A stretch of DNA of 64,000 bases from Polaromonas sp. Lineage in GTDB: Bacteria > Pseudomonadota > Gammaproteobacteria > Burkholderiales > Burkholderiaceae_C. The translations under genes and the position numbers were made by a program. Where the stretch lies: positions 179,979 through 243,978 of the forward strand of contig NZ_JACPOF010000004.1 in NCBI RefSeq assembly GCF_016185115.1. The letters are read 5' to 3'. The notes under the pieces were generated by a model that saw only the letters and a list, made by a program, of their open reading frames with translations, had not been told where the DNA came from and did no database searches. Of the stretch, positions 63,565-64,000 are shown piece after piece (positions within the stretch are counted from its first letter, which is position 1; the number at the start of each line of letters is the position of its first letter).

Positions 63565-64000
63565 ATGACACAACGTATTGGATGGATAGGTCTGGGCCGC
63601 ATGGGCGAGGCCATGGCGAAGAAGCTGGTGAAGGCCGGGTATGACGTCAATGTATGGAACCGCACGGCGTCCAAAGCAGAGCCGCTGGCTGAATACGGTG
63701 CAAAGATTGTGGGCAGCAAGCAGGACCTGGCTTCCTGCGACATGGTCTTCACCATGGTCTCCACGACAGATGACCTGAAGCAGGTGCTGTTTGGCGAGGG
63801 TGGTCTGGTGACCGGCAAGGTCAAGCCCAAAGTTGTGGTCGACAGCTCCTCCATTTCCGAAGAAGGCTCTGCTGAAATTCGTGCCCTGCTTGAAGCCGCA
63901 GGTGTCGGTTACCTCTGCACGCCGGTGTCAGGCAACGCCAAGGTCGCCAAAGCCGGCAAGCTGCTGCAGGTGGCTTCGGGCCCCAAGGCGCTGTACGTGC
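63565..64000 (+). CDS. NAD(P)-dependent hydroxyacid dehydrogenase, GarR/HIBADH family (partial)
   Basis: The first 145 residues are visible; the gene runs off the right edge. It starts MTQRIGWIGLGRMGEAMAKK with the Rossmann GLGRMG and the family pattern, then SCDMVFTMVSTTDDLKQVLF, VVDSSSISEEGSAEIR and the catalytic-region CTPVSGNAKVAKAGKL. These enzymes reduce tartronate semialdehyde or oxidise 3-hydroxyisobutyrate. The substrate cannot be fixed from this part. GGAG lies before the ATG. Control by the divergent LacI-type regulator suggests a sugar-acid or glycerate pathway. Confidence 0.9.
   Translation, partial: MTQRIGWIGLGRMGEAMAKKLVKAGYDVNVWNRTASKAEPLAEYGAKIVGSKQDLASCDMVFTMVSTTDDLKQVLFGEGGLVTGKVKPKVVVDSSSISEEGSAEIRALLEAAGVGYLCTPVSGNAKVAKAGKLLQVASGPKALYV

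Overview
The window is about 64 kb of a betaproteobacterial chromosome, most likely Burkholderiales, family Comamonadaceae (a Polaromonas/Rhodoferax-like organism). The grounds are gene order (ffs-dnaX-ybaB-recR; gloB-methyltransferase-rnhA; sigma factor-DUF3619-DUF3106-RDD beside ilvI-ilvH-ilvC-pssA-leuA; aat-bpt), GC-rich codon use, and short intergenic repeats of kinds common in that family. No species is claimed.

Region 1 (1 to about 15,750) is the right-hand part of an integrated phage-like element whose left end lies outside the window. It carries small secreted or zinc-ribbon proteins, a winged-helix protein, a serine recombinase, an SOS module (SRAP-type peptidase diverging from umuD-umuC over one LexA box), a seven-copy 22-23 bp direct-repeat array, a large protein resembling the T7 internal virion protein gp15, a BRO-N antirepressor-like protein with a coupled winged-helix partner, a secreted thermonuclease, a two-gene CBASS-like anti-phage module (CD-NTase plus S-4TM membrane effector) and a tyrosine integrase. 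The integrase lies just beyond the 3' end of an intact 4.5S (SRP) RNA gene, which suggests integration at ffs.

Region 2 (15,758 to about 26,560) is chromosomal housekeeping: ffs, dnaX with an apparent programmed -1 frameshift site, ybaB, recR, a MAPEG protein, an ABC importer of the nitrate/sulfonate/taurine class, mltD, gloB, a methyltransferase and rnhA.

Region 3 (26,560 to about 44,530) holds a MITE-like inverted-repeat element, an RND efflux adaptor/pump pair, moaA, an SDR and an aldehyde dehydrogenase, a proton-pumping pyrophosphatase diverging from a soluble pyrophosphatase, a lipase overlapping a wax-ester synthase/DGAT, a probable PD-(D/E)XK-type protein, a beta-barrel outer-membrane protein and a FemAB-like acyltransferase. 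Two diverged copies of an AT-rich repeat of about 200 bp lie here.

Region 4 (44,530 to 58,540) holds nadE, a PII gene, a LOG-family gene, dgkA, the sigma-factor cluster and the branched-chain amino-acid block ilvI-ilvH-ilvC, then pssA and two consecutive, non-orthologous leuA genes. A leucine-rich 17-codon leader peptide followed by mutually exclusive antiterminator and terminator stems precedes the leuA pair, so this looks like a classical leu attenuator.

Region 5 (58,540 to the end) holds a D-Ala-D-Ala endopeptidase, an IclR regulator, the aat-bpt N-degron pair, tRNA-Asn, and a LacI-type regulator diverging from a hydroxyacid-dehydrogenase-family reductase that runs off the window. The most unusual signals are the phage-promoter-like repeat array with the orphan gp15-like gene, the probable leaderless SOS promoter of umuDC, and the CBASS module at the ffs junction.
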